A DNA stretch of 64,000 bases, from NCBI GenBank assembly GCA_030765065.1, contig CM060986.1, positions 72,967,573 through 73,031,572 of the forward strand, written 5' to 3'. This DNA is from Deroplatys truncata (Eukaryota > Arthropoda > Insecta > Mantodea > Mantidae). The stretch's first letter is position 1. Every line of letters starts with the position of its first letter. The position numbers and the translations under genes were made by a program. Below, one piece after another: positions 32,148 through 42,297 of the stretch. Under the pieces are notes generated by a model. The model was given only the letters and a program-made list of their open reading frames with translations. It was not told the DNA's origin and did no database searches.

Positions 32148-33680
32148 TCATTAAGCTTGCAGTCGAAACTAAAAACAGAATAGATTGGCTAATGCACACC
32201 TTTGAATGGCGATGTATTACAAACAAGCCTTGTGCAATGCAAGGTCAGGTGATAAAAGCGATAAAACACTGTCAGATAGATACATGTGCTTTTCTTCATC
32301 CTGAGAGGCAGGATTCTACTCTTTGCTGATTAGAATCTACATGCATTCCAGGTGCATTAACTCTATTGGGTAATATATTTGATTCATATGTTTATGAAAA
32401 CAGAAACTCCACAATTCTCTTCGACTATATTAAGATAAATGATTACGTTAAATAAGGAACTATTGTCCATTCCAAACCAGAGTTCCCTCTGATGTAAACA
32501 GAAGCACGTGCTTTGGCTTGTCGCGAACCCAAGAATATACTCTTACGCCAACGTAAGTAGTTCCTTAATACATGTATTGTATTATGAAATATTAGAGCAG
32601 GAAAGGTATAGAACTGCACATTTTATTGCTGTTATCATAAGAACTCATCGTTAAAGGTAATGGATATATACTAGCTGTTAAGAGATTACAAAATATGATT
32701 TTCGCCTGCTATTGCGCTGACGCCGAGATCATCTTGCTTGTTAATACCAACCGACATGCACGACTGCCAATCTCTTACATACACAAGAAATGCAGCAATG
32801 AATTCCCAGAGGTGCTATCTGAGTACCGAATAAACACTTTGCGTAACACAGGATATATGATAAGCGAACAGTCATTCATAATACACTAACACACATATGC
32901 TCAGCTCAGGTCAAATCTTGTGATTTAGTCAGTTGGTATTTGAGCTCACATGCGGAGGAAGGTGCGTGTAGTGCGAACACAGTGCGAATAAACTGTTCAA
33001 ACACAGAAGCGGGAAACAGTTAAAAAGTGGCTAAAAACAAACAATACTTCATATATTCAACTCACTATTACAAAAATACCCGACACATCATTATTGCATA
33101 TTACGAAACTAATATCGGATTTTACAGGCGGTTCAGTGAGAAGTGTAACGAAAGCGAGCAGGGAATATAAACAGACATAATACAACATAGAAGAGGATAA
33201 AATGTGGGAACTTGTTTTAAGTGCGACAGTGCTGTGGAATTGTGGATAAGCTTGTCATTATTTTGGAGAGTAGTTCGGATTCTGATACGGCAGCTATCTT
33301 CGGAGGATTCGGATTTGGGTGTTGCACTTTTGCCCGAGGATTGTGATTAACGTAAGTAAAATGTTCATTGCCGCATACTTATAAAATCGATTGTTATCTC
33401 AGGTTGCATTTTGAACTATGATTCTCACGCAGGGCGCTTTTTTATAGATTAAATAGTGTTCAACAAGCACGCGGGAGGGGAACAAGCAGACATTATGGGT
33501 GGGGATTGCGAACTACTTTCGCGCGGATAATACAAAGAGTTTGTTTTCAGTGAAAGGCACTCTGGTTTGGAATGAACAGTAGTTTGTGTCGCGCATTAGC
33601 CTATTCCACTACAGCAGCCAATGAGAAGTGACTAGCAAAGTTATATAAAACAGGATATAGTACTGTACAAGAGTGCGCTT
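32148..33680 (+). repeat. R5 repeat copy C, split by a 1.1-kb element
   Basis: R5 landmarks run from 32148 to GTTAAATAAGGAACTA (32462), then resume at 33580 with GTTTGTGTCGCGC, CTATTCCACTACAGCAG and the TATA-like TTATATAAAACAGG (about 33645). The split is at a TA. Confidence 0.7.
32463..33579. mobile_element. 1117-bp TA-flanked TIR element in R5
   Basis: Termini TTGTCCATTCCAAACCAGAG (left) and CTGTTCATTCCAAACCAGAG (complement of right) match at 17 of 20. TA lies on both sides (32461-32462, 33580-33581), and the R5 sequence is restored when it is removed. A 64-codon frame at 32695 has no recognisable domain. It is a non-autonomous DNA transposon of unidentified family. Confidence 0.78.
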
Positions 33681-33848
33681 TGTTTAGATTTGACACACCA
33701 TAAACAAGGTTCACGATTGGAGACTCCAACAGGACGGATTTAATGTTGACACATGTAGCGCAGTAAAGAAACCTTGTGACCCCTTGTTTCTATACTCAAA
33801 ATGCTTATTTTGACACTGCATTTCTACTCTACAATGTTTTATTTATTT
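33681..33848. other. No recognisable feature
   Basis: Short spacer; the last eight bases (ATTTATTT) form the left hAT target copy. Confidence 0.4.
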
Positions 33849-34802
33849 TAGGAATGGGACCTTGATACTGTCGATACCTATCTCGATACTCTCGATACTC
33901 GGTGGTATCGAAATACGTCTAAAGCTTGAGATAAACCTTCGATACTTTTAAATTTTTAAGTTTTGCATTATTGAACGCTGTTTCATTTAACTTTATGTAG
34001 ATAAGGAATGAAAGGAATCGAGACTTCGTGCTATTGCCTTGCACCTGTCCCCAAAGAGTTGCTGGACTATAATTCTTGATAGACCTTGACTACATAGACT
34101 CTTGTGTCTAAATGAAAACATGCAAAACAATGGGGGAGGAGCAGAGGTACTCGTGTAACATGCAGCGTCAACTGAGTTGTGAGTAAAGCTGATTTAGCTA
34201 ATGCACTAAATCACGTTTCTGCAATAGCCTGGCTTGGTGACTCACTCTCAGCCATTACAATTGCCTAATCCGCCGACCAAAATCTGTGAATCCAGCAGAT
34301 ACAAATCAGAACTTATGACGTGAGATAATACAGCGTATAGAAATATTTTTTCTTTCAAGAATGCTCGTGTTCTTAAACAAAAATATTTGATTCCCTTATA
34401 TCTCTGCATTTCATACAATACTTCCTTGATTTTTTTTCTTAAGATATTTAATTGTATCTAATATGCCTTTGTATTAAACATGTAGGTATATACTAATATA
34501 TGAGGGTGGGTAGTATAGAGGCCTAACCCACAAACTTACCATGTTTCCGAGCGCTACATGGCTAATTACTTATTACCGGATGAAAAAAATGCATATGTTA
34601 TGTGGTAGTTGTGAATAATAGAATGGTATAATACGCACATTATTTTTAGTTTTTTGAGTTTCATGTAAAATATATATTAGTTTATGTTTTCAAGATTGCA
34701 GAATAAAGAAGAATTGCTAGTATTTGTTTTTCTATGGATATGAAACCCTTTAAATAAACATATCAGCACAAAATATACTTGCATAAAAAGGGAAACAAGG
34801 AG

Positions 34803-34881
<79 letters not shown>

Positions 34882-35159
34882 GCCTTGACTTACAGTAGGG
34901 GATATATAATCTGTGACATTATCAAGGGACAAAAATTGCTGCCAATTGCAGAATGTCAAACAGGAATTTCAGAATTAGCATCAATACAAAATTGGTTACA
35001 TACGTTTATATACAGAAAACTACTAACAAGAGCATAATTCAGTGAACAAGCTATCCCCTCTACAATTTTTATAAAGTGAGTGTCGAGTATCGAATATCGG
35101 TGCTCAAAAATCAGTATCGGTATCGAGTATCGAGAAATGGTATTATCGTCCCGTCACTA
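33849..35159. mobile_element. 1.3-kb non-autonomous hAT element
   Basis: Termini TAGGAATGGGACC (left) and TAGTGACGGGACG (complement of right) are flanked by 8-bp ATTTATTT / ATGTATTT (7 of 8 match). Both subterminal regions are packed with short TCGATA/TATCGA motifs, in both orientations: 33870-33950 GATACTGTCGATACC, CTCGATACTCGGTGG; 35085-35145 GTATCGAATATCGG, CGGTATCGAGTATCG. Such clusters are typical transposase-binding arrays of hAT elements. No transposase is readable. It contains an (ATT)n array. Confidence 0.78.
34804..34881. repeat. (ATT)n microsatellite
   Basis: About 25 ATT units inside the hAT element. Confidence 0.95.
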
Positions 35160-36169
35160 ATGTATTTATTTATTTATTTCGTGTGTATGTTCACATTTAT
35201 ATCATGGGTCCGTCCACATCACAGTAAGTTGAGTACTCTTTTGGAAAATTATGTAAAAAAATTGTTCACCGTGGAAAGAATACTTAGTCATTAATTCACA
35301 GCGCTTTTTTCTCTCTGTTAATATTTGAATATTATCAGAGAAAATCTTGTAACTCAGGAACAAAGAATCTGGTGACTCTTTAGCTTGTTTACTCAAGTTG
35401 CTAAATGAAACATAACGTGCATCTGGTGTTGTAAGTGTAACCGATAATAAGCGTCTCTTTACAAAATTGATTAATAATGGCATGTTTTACAACATAGAAA
35501 CTATGTATAAATGTATAATGAGGCCTAATTAAACACACATTTTCAGCAAAGGTAAAAGACAATGTGACAAGCTGCCACATCAACCCCTAATTTTCCTCCT
35601 ACAAATATTCTATTACATATCAAGTAAATGAAATTTTTTTAACTATAACACGAATAAGACATAAAAGTTTTCCTTTTTCAAATCTTAGGAGCATGCTATC
35701 AGAGGATTCACAGAAATTAATAATTTATGTATATGTATATCTGAGCTACTTCCCACCGTTACAGAATTTAAAATGAGAATGTTTGTGTGCCATATTGGAT
35801 ATAATTCAGTTTTCAACTTCACAGAGCGAGATGGCTATTCGTGTTGCTCACGCAAGCTGTTCTCTGCAGTTTTATGTTTCCCGCATACGGTGGTGTAAAA
35901 AGTCAATTTTTCAAAGGGGAAGTACATGTACAAGGGAAAAGTCACCGAGTAATGCTGTTCTCTGCTCTCGTGGTCGTCCGTTTGCAGTTCGAGTCAGGCC
36001 ATTCAGTCAAACAGGTACAGCTGAAATGTTCACCAACGACGATCGCACAGATATGGTAATTATTAGGCTTCGGACATGACTTTAGGTTAAGTTAACTTCT
36101 ATTATAGCTACTGCTACATTGTTTACAAGCGAACGGAAAGGAGAGAGGCAGTAGTCTAATGCACTACTA
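35160..36169. other. No gene recognised
   Basis: A 98-codon frame at 35783-36079 is unassigned. Its last residues, MFTNDDRTDMVII (about 36029-36067), resemble the start of DUF4817 transposases, so a 5' scrap of such an element is possible. Confidence 0.35.
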
Positions 36170-36224
36170 CTGTGTTTTTCAAATGGGATGATGTTTGTCC
36201 TTGAGCGCGGCCAGAGCGGCAACC

Positions 36225-36295
36225 AATCGGAGTTCCGCTGTGTTGTCATATTGCATTCGCCGTAAGCTAAGCATGACGCGTGCTAAGCGAATGTG
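36225..36295. promoter_or_regulatory. Subterminal palindrome of the Sailor element
   Basis: Imperfect inverted motif with outer ATTCGC / GCGAAT and inner GCATGACGCGTGC. ATTCGCTGTAGCTCAG near the right end (38449) is similar. It could be a transposase-binding site; this is inference. Confidence 0.4.
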
Positions 36296-36790
36296 TTTCT
36301 AATACATATAATTTGCGCTAAGACAAAAATTCAAATTTTGCAAAAAGTAACCCACTAGAAGGTAGGGAGTAATTTTCGTAACACAACCGTAAAAACCACA
36401 TATTTTTAGCTCAAATAGTTTTCATAATACAAACAAATAAACATTCCCATATGTTATAATATAACCACGTAAGCACTGTAATGGTCACATTATTTGTATG
36501 TATGCATTATTGTATACATTATGTATATATATTTGTAATTATACAGAACTACTGACTTGATGGTGATAAAGAATTATGTTGTAAAACCAAGGCGTTTGTT
36601 AAAGCTGAAAGAGAGCAAACAGCCCACCAAGCTCACTTGTGTTACTTGTAGAATCTGCAGAACGTGAGCCGTCACATGTTTATGATTGTGTGTTATTTTT
36701 AAATCTGGGTTGGAGTTTATTTACCCTACACAGTTAATATCAGTATTCAGTTGTTGTTCAGAGAGCAAGCAGCAAGAGTAAAATAGTGCA

Positions 36791-38206
36791 ATGGCTTATT
36801 GTGGTGAATTTAGTGGCGAGTCAAAGAGGCAGGTATTGCGAAGTCAGGCTCGAAGTATTATATTTAGGGTCTACTCGTTTTTTAAAAAATGTAACAATGA
36901 GGAACACAGAAATCAACTTGATTTCAAAAATCCTCAACAGCTTACTGCTAAAGCGTGTTGTGTCGGTAAAGCAAGTGTGTCTCGCATTTGCGGAGAGGCA
37001 AGAAAATCTGTTCCCAGTGATACTCCAGTGTTTGTATCGCCCAGAAAGCACATTGGACCTCCGAAGAGGATTACAAATTTAACTGACTTTGACAAGGACG
37101 TTGTACGCAGAACTGTTTTCGAGTTTTATGACCAAGGTGAATTCCCAACAATACAGAAAATAACTTGTGCCCTTAGAACTAAAATATCATACACTGGTTC
37201 AAATTCATCTACTTATAGAATTTTGAGAGGATTAGGGTTCAGGTACAGAAAGACAAATGATGGGCGACAATTTTTAATGGAGAGGAGTGACATTGTTGCG
37301 GCAAGAATAAAATTCTTACGCAAAATGCACGAAATTCGCAATTCTTGCGATACGAGACCTATATTTTACTTAGATGAGACATGGGTAAATAAAAACCACA
37401 CTCAAAATTCAATCTGGCAAGATTCCTCAAAAAAGGGTGGCCTGAAGGTACCTGTTGGAAAAGGCAGTCGACTTATCATTTGTCATGTAGGGTCCGCTAA
37501 GACAGGATTTGTACCTGAAAGCAAATGGATTTTTCTGTCCAAAACCACCTCAGATTATCACGAAGAGATGACAGCTGATACGTTTAAAGAATGGTTTTTG
37601 AACAGATTCCTAAATTATTTAGAAGAGGGAAGCATAATTATAATGGATAATGCACCATATCATTCGGTTATTGAAAACAAAGTACCGAATACTGCCAGTA
37701 GAAAGAACGAAATTGTTGAATGGTTGCAAAAAAAGGGGGTTGAATTTTCGGCAACAGAAACTAAAAATGAGTTACTGCAACGAGTACTTCCATTTAAAAA
37801 CCAGGGAAAAGTGTATCAGCTGGATCAACTTGCAATGGAAATGGGACACGAGGTAATCCGCCTCCCCCCTTATCACTGCCAGTATAATCCAATTGAGTTA
37901 GTATGGGCTCAAATAAAACGAGGGGTTGCAAACAGAAATAACACTTTTAAACTGACTGACGTTGAACGTCTTATTCACGAAGAAATTGACAAGGTAACTC
38001 AACAAGACTGGGAAGCCTGCGTGAGACATGCAGAAAAACTACAAGAAGACGACTTTTGGAAAGAAATAGGCCGTGACGATATTTTGGAACCTATCATCAT
38101 AAATTTGCAAGACTCAGACGATGAAGACAGTGTCAGTGACGAATTGCCTCTTCACGTAACTGATGACAGTGATACGGATGAGCCACTGGCAGTTCCATTG
38201 GATTAA
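36791..38206 (+). CDS. Sailor-type (DD82E) transposase, 471 aa
   Basis: It would cut the element out and insert it at TA sites, acting in the nucleus. Two helix-turn-helix-like segments lie at about residues 51-72 (LTAKACCVGKASVSRICGEA) and 118-150, separated by a basic GPPKR linker near 89-93. The catalytic triad is D195 (YLDETWVN), D286 (IIIMDNAPYHS) and E369 (YNPIELVW), with 82 residues between the last D and E. Published Sailor elements are defined by this DD82E spacing; Tc1 has 34. PPYHCQYNPIE, the usual lead-in to the last Glu, is intact. The C-terminal ~40 residues are highly acidic (QDSDDEDSVSDE). The frame has no stop or shift, so the gene may be active or recently so. The start at 36791 is the first ATG in frame. 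Confidence 0.9.
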   Translation: MAYCGEFSGESKRQVLRSQARSIIFRVYSFFKKCNNEEHRNQLDFKNPQQLTAKACCVGKASVSRICGEARKSVPSDTPVFVSPRKHIGPPKRITNLTDFDKDVVRRTVFEFYDQGEFPTIQKITCALRTKISYTGSNSSTYRILRGLGFRYRKTNDGRQFLMERSDIVAARIKFLRKMHEIRNSCDTRPIFYLDETWVNKNHTQNSIWQDSSKKGGLKVPVGKGSRLIICHVGSAKTGFVPESKWIFLSKTTSDYHEEMTADTFKEWFLNRFLNYLEEGSIIIMDNAPYHSVIENKVPNTASRKNEIVEWLQKKGVEFSATETKNELLQRVLPFKNQGKVYQLDQLAMEMGHEVIRLPPYHCQYNPIELVWAQIKRGVANRNNTFKLTDVERLIHEEIDKVTQQDWEACVRHAEKLQEDDFWKEIGRDDILEPIIINLQDSDDEDSVSDELPLHVTDDSDTDEPLAVPLD

Positions 38207-38484
38207 AAGCACAGGTAATTCATATCCTATAATTATATAACACTTAAAAAATACGTACGTAGCATGCGAGTATATTCCCAATTATGAATTTAAACACCAG
38301 GAGAATTATAAAAGTTTAGATAATTCAGTTTGGGTTGCTTTACGTCGACCATTCTAGCGACAGGCAGATGTGAGAGTGAGAGGGAAATATGAAAAGAGTG
38401 GGGGTAACGAGGTGGCAACGCTGTGCACGCAAATGCATCTTATTCGCTGTAGCTCAGAACTCTTCCCATTTGAAACTAATAGTA

Positions 38485-38867
38485 AGTTTGTGCTGTGTAC
38501 GCTATAGGTATAGGTGGGCACAGAAGTATACAATTCTATAGTAAACTTAAGCTTTTATTACAAAGTATAAATAAGATGAACAAAATAATAAATCTGAATT
38601 GTGGCAGATGAAATAATCAGTTTCATGTGTGATTTACATGCCTGGACAACTATTCCAATGGATTACAATATATTTTCTGAATGTATCAAAAGCAAAACCT
38701 CTTCTCAATCTCAAAGAAGTTTATCTATATCTTGAAAAGCTCCGTTCCGCATCACATGATGTTACTAGTGCAAAACGAAACTGGCGAACGTCACACACCT
38801 CTGGGAAACGCATGCAGTTTCATTATTTAGAATATAATGTATAATAGAATATTATTATTAATGCCTA
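38485..38867. other. No recognisable feature
   Basis: AT-rich, non-coding; a 71-codon frame at 38629 is unassigned. Confidence 0.4.
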
Positions 38868-39382
38868 ATACGGAACATATTGCATATCCTGGGTTTTTAT
38901 CTAAAACACTCTTCAGTTTCTGCTGCGCTATTTCAGCAGCAGAACATTTGCCTACTTCTATAAAGTGTTGTGTCAAATTATGACAAGTTTCAAGAACTCT
39001 GGTATTGCCATCTATGACAAAGACAAATAAAATTTGCGTAAAGTAGACTCACTTTTCATAGCTGTACATTTCTCCAGAAACTTTTTAAAAGCAAAATTTT
39101 GCAGCTTATTAAATGGGATATTTGTGCTTACCATCATGTCGGACGAATCCTTGTAAGCTTCGGTTTGGTTACATACATCCTCACCACCTCATTTCTAGGA
39201 AGCAACGTAATATTTTGTAAGTGTTTTTTAGACTTGCATTATGTTGCAATAAAAACCCTTCTCTCTCCTTTGATTTCAATCTGGCATACTTTACAAAATA
39301 TATTTTCCCCTCTTACATCAAAATACTCGCGTCCATATTCATTTACAAGCAAGATACTCTTCTTACTGGTTGTTTTCGGCAT
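38868..39382 (-). pseudogene. CGGBP1-like / hAT BED zinc-finger protein relic
   Basis: The minus strand starts at 39382 with MPKTTSKKSILLVNEYGREY, then a finger FCKVCQIEI..(H)CKSKKH (C-x2-C ... H-x4-H type), with a stop/shift just before CKSKKH. Further on, 39150-39010 gives SDMMVSTNIPFNKLQNFAFK and KFLEKCTAMKSESTLRK. This is the block that follows the finger in CGGBP1-like proteins of hAT origin (NIPF.KL...F..FLEK, then ESTLRK). After another shift, 39010-38880 reads FVIDGNTRVLETCHNLTQHF and AAEIAQQKLKSVLDK. The order and spacing match a single protein broken by at least two lesions. It lies in no TIR element I can define. Confidence 0.6.
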
Positions 39383-39427
39383 GTTTTGTCAGCTATCAAC
39401 GGCCGGACTTTGTAACTTCGGAACAGG

Positions 39428-39440
39428 CTGTATATATACT
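39428..39440 (-). promoter_or_regulatory. TATA-like box upstream of the zinc-finger relic
   Basis: The minus strand reads AGTATATATACAG about 50 bp before the ATG at 39382. The position fits a core promoter, but this is weak evidence by itself. Confidence 0.3.
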
Positions 39441-39459
39441 GGTCGCTTGCTTAGAATGA

Positions 39460-39790
39460 ATGACTGGCAGTGCTTGGGGAGGGGGAGGTCTCAGTGAAAC
39501 CCTGTGCGCGCGTAACTGTTTTCCAGTCAAAGTGAAACGAAACAGCAACCGTGTCCGAAGCCGTAATTGGGAGACGCATCGAAATGCAGCCGAGGCTCAA
39601 TGGCTGTATTCTGAACGTTTTCCGACGCGACGCCTGGCTTCTACGCAGATTTTTAGACGTACAAAGATGAGATCACTCCAGGTGCGAGGAATCTTTTCAG
39701 GAACAACGTGCTTGGAACTACTTATCAGCGATGTTTCTCGGAATGTCTTCAGTATTTCGGAGAAAATCCCATGAGGTACGTATAGGTTAA
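39460..39790 (+). pseudogene. DUF4817-type transposase N-terminal scrap
   Basis: The frame 39460-39774 contains NWETHRNAAEAQWLYSERFP and TRRLASTQIFRRTKMRS. This is the N-terminal helix-turn-helix block of the DUF4817 transposase group (RNA.EA.RLY.ERFP.RR.PS...F.R). No catalytic part follows, and the flanks are unrelated. It is a fragment. Confidence 0.55.
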
Positions 39791-39860
39791 ACTGAAATAA
39801 TCTGGTAGCTACGATGCAGTATAAACGATTGTTATTTTGCTATTTTTATTATTGTTTGTC

Positions 39861-39861
<1 letters not shown>

Positions 39862-39936
<75 letters not shown>

Positions 39937-39938
39937 CA
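39862..39938. repeat. (ATT)n microsatellite
   Basis: About 25 ATT units; its translation gives a poly-Tyr frame that is not a gene. Confidence 0.95.
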
Positions 39939-40012
39939 CTATTTTTTCTCATCCATTTATTTTTCTCACATAATTAGAGCAAAAAGAGCGGCAGCTGACC
40001 TAGGGGTTTCGG

Positions 40013-40277
40013 GAAAAAAAATTAAACTGAGTTTTATTTATGGACGCTCTTTAGCTACTATGTTCCTTAGTATTCTATATTGGGCGTGAAAGACCGGTAA
40101 TTTTGCTCAGAGGCCTCTTTATCAGGCTTGAGGTTCTTTTACGTGCCGTAAATCTACGACACGGGACCACCGGCTTTACTTCCCTTCCAAAGGAAGCCAT
40201 GCTAAGAATTTTTACGCCCGAAAAAAATCCATCGCCCTCTGCCGGGTTTGAACCCGCGACCTCGGGAACTAGAACTA
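40013..40277 (-). mobile_element. S1 SINE, minus strand, 5'-truncated
   Basis: Matches S1 from the poly-A/AAACTC tail (left) through CCTCTTTATCAGGCTTGAGG to the B box GGGTTTGAACCCGCGACC. The A-box end is lost. Confidence 0.8.
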
Positions 40278-40372
40278 CGTTGTTAACGTGCTCTAGTAGA
40301 GCAATGGTTAACATGCTGGAAAGTCATGGTGAAGATCGGAAGTTCAAATCACGCCTGCGAATAAATGAGTTT
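40278..40372 (+). repeat. Second tRNA-like unit, plus strand
   Basis: Reads AGCAATGGTTAACATGCTGG then GAAGTTCAAATCACGCC, an A-box/B-box pair about 40 bp apart, ending in a T-run. It abuts the truncated S1 head to head. Confidence 0.45.
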
Positions 40373-40454
40373 TTTTTTTAATTTCTGTTCATATTTCGAG
40401 AACGTTCTAGCACATCATGATTTCTTTCCAAATGCACTAGAAAGTGGATTTGCC

Positions 40455-40462
40455 TATAAATA
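40455..40462 (+). promoter_or_regulatory. TATA box of the DUF4817 relic
   Basis: TATAAATA 41 bp upstream of the ATG at 40496. Confidence 0.45.
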
Positions 40463-40495
40463 CGAATTCTAGCCGTTCGTGCTCACTGTGGAACA

Positions 40496-41560
40496 ATGTT
40501 TCTGAATAGAGAGTATCTGGGCATGCTGTTAATATACGGGGAAGCGCAGGAGAATGCGAGGGGGGCACGTTGTCTATACCAACAGAGGTTTCCGCAGAGA
40601 ACACTTCCTACAGATCAAACGTTTTTGAGAATTGCGAACCGCCTTCTGGAATCAGGAACAGTGCACAAGACACCGCATCCACGAAATCACCCTGTCCGTG
40701 ACCAAGCAACGGCGGATCGTGTGACTGACTATGTCATTCAGCATCCGCATTGTAGTACGAGGGACATTCACAGGCGTTTCAATATTAGCCAATCTTCCAC
40801 GTGGAGAATACTACATCATGCAAAATTTCACGCCTATCATCTTCAACTACACCAGGAGCTACTGCAGCTGGACCATGGACGGAGAGTGGCGTTTGCTAGG
40901 TGGATCATAGACAAACTGAATAAGGTCCACATTTTTGGCAGCTGTGTTATTTACAGGCGAAGCGGGGTTCCACAACACAGGCCATGTAAATCGCTACAAC
41001 ATGCAATACTGGAGCTCTGTAAACCCACATTGGATGCGATAGGCGGCCTTACAGTTCCGATGTGGTTTCAACCTTTGGGCTGGTATATTCGGTGATCATC
41101 TAATAGGCCCGTATTTTTATGATGCCTGGGAATCGCTATATCCACTTCTTACAACACCAGCTGCCTACTCTACTGAATGAAGTGTCGTTGCAGAACCGAC
41201 TATGTGGTACCAACATGATGGGGCGCCAGCTCATTCGGCCCTTCGTGTAACGGCTTATATCGTCACCTACCCTGAGCGATGGATCGGACGGCATGGACCA
41301 ATACGGTGGCCAGCACGCTCACCAGATCTAACCCCTTTAAATTTCTTCTAATTGGTTATTTTAAAGATAACGTGTACCAGGAGCGGCCAGTGACCCCTCA
41401 ACAGCTCAGGGAAGCATTGTCTTAGCTTGCCGTGACATCACACCGCCCATGTTGCGCCAGGTTAGGCTGGCGATGATGGTTAAACTGAAATCTTGCAACC
41501 GCCGGCACGGTGGCCAGTTCGAACACCTTTTACAACTACATGGAGGAAACTGATAAATTG
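40496..41560 (+). pseudogene. DUF4817-type Tc1/mariner-like transposase, decayed
   Basis: The first frame (40496-41095) has an intact N-terminus: EYLGMLLIYGEAQENARGAR, LYQQRFPQRTLPTDQTFLRI, then the ISQSSTWRILHHAKFHAYHL block, typical of the DUF4817 group. After about 40950 the frame shifts repeatedly. Recognisable later blocks are a NPHW-like region, FNLWAGIFGDHLIGPYF near 41070-41120, YQHDGAPAHSA (second catalytic Asp) near 41210-41240 and PARSPDLTPLNFF (third) near 41308-41346. The C-terminal GGQFEH-type end is at about 41510. The full order of a ~340-residue transposase is there but with many lesions. It differs from the F1-F4 family. Confidence 0.78.
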
Positions 41561-41955
41561 TAGAGGTTTATATGTGGAATGGACCGGCATGATGTCACAG
41601 TCACTGTTAAATGCACTACTTTGGGAACCAGAGAGGTTCACAACGATCATAATATGGGCTTGCAACCGTTACCTAGTTTGTATGTACTTATTGCGTTTTG
41701 TGGACTCTCAGAACAATTTATTGGCTTTCTTTTGTATGAAAGAATAGTTTAAATAGTAAAATATTATTTAATGATGCCTTATAGTTGCAAATTATAATTA
41801 CAATGTAGTATGCATTTATTTATGATGTTCATTAAAGCATATTCTAACAAGTAACAATTTGTGTTTTAATGAAATTCACATAATTAAACTAATTAAGTGA
41901 AACGACACTTCCATGTCAAACTATCACTTCTCGTTAAATTTACTGAATATAAAAA
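41561..41955. other. No recognisable feature
   Basis: AT-rich, non-coding. Confidence 0.4.
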
Positions 41956-41959
41956 GCAC

Positions 41960-42035
41960 CTTCAAGTGACAGTATTTGAACCTGGGACCTTCACCACTGA
42001 AGGCTAACGCGCACATTTTTGCGCTACGAGTGCAA
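41960..42035 (-). repeat. tRNA-like fragment, minus strand
   Basis: The minus strand shows GTAGCGCAAAAATGTGCGC and CCCAGGTTCAAATACTG (B box). SINE-like. Confidence 0.45.
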
Positions 42036-42297
42036 GTCGCTGCACGCATAGCGATGCAAAGCAGTCATTTCGGCCGAAATTGATACGACGCGATGCAGTG
42101 GACAGTGTTTACGGCATAGCCTGTACAACGCCGGGACTGCATAACTTCTCAATCCGCAGGCTGAGAAGACTCACCCGGTATATAATGATTTTTCTTCCGA
42201 GCAAAGTATCTGTCAATATCTTGTTAGTCGCCCGCCCCTATAAATCAACTTGGAAATTACCGCTCTAACAACGACAGGCTTGACACTTTTGTTGTGT
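42036..42297. other. No recognisable feature
   Basis: Non-coding spacer. Confidence 0.35.

Larger units (their letters stand above)
36170..38482 (+). mobile_element. Sailor (DD82E) DNA transposon, apparently complete
   Basis: About 2.31 kb, bounded by imperfect inverted termini. Left CTGTGTTTTTCAAATGGGA and right complement CTATTAGTTTCAAATGGGA share a TTTCAAATGGGAWGA core and, further in, TTGAGC/TCTGAGC. TA lies on both sides (36168-36169 and 38483-38484). It contains one long uninterrupted transposase frame. The triad spacing places it in the Sailor branch of the IS630-Tc1-mariner group. The termini are more diverged than the intact ORF would suggest. Confidence 0.82.

Noticed and set aside
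36029-36079. Start of another DUF4817 transposase
   Set aside because: Only about 13 residues resemble it and nothing follows before the Sailor element. Too little to call as a feature.
39814-40089. Frame with poly-Tyr
   Set aside because: Translation of the (ATT)n array followed by S1 SINE sequence.
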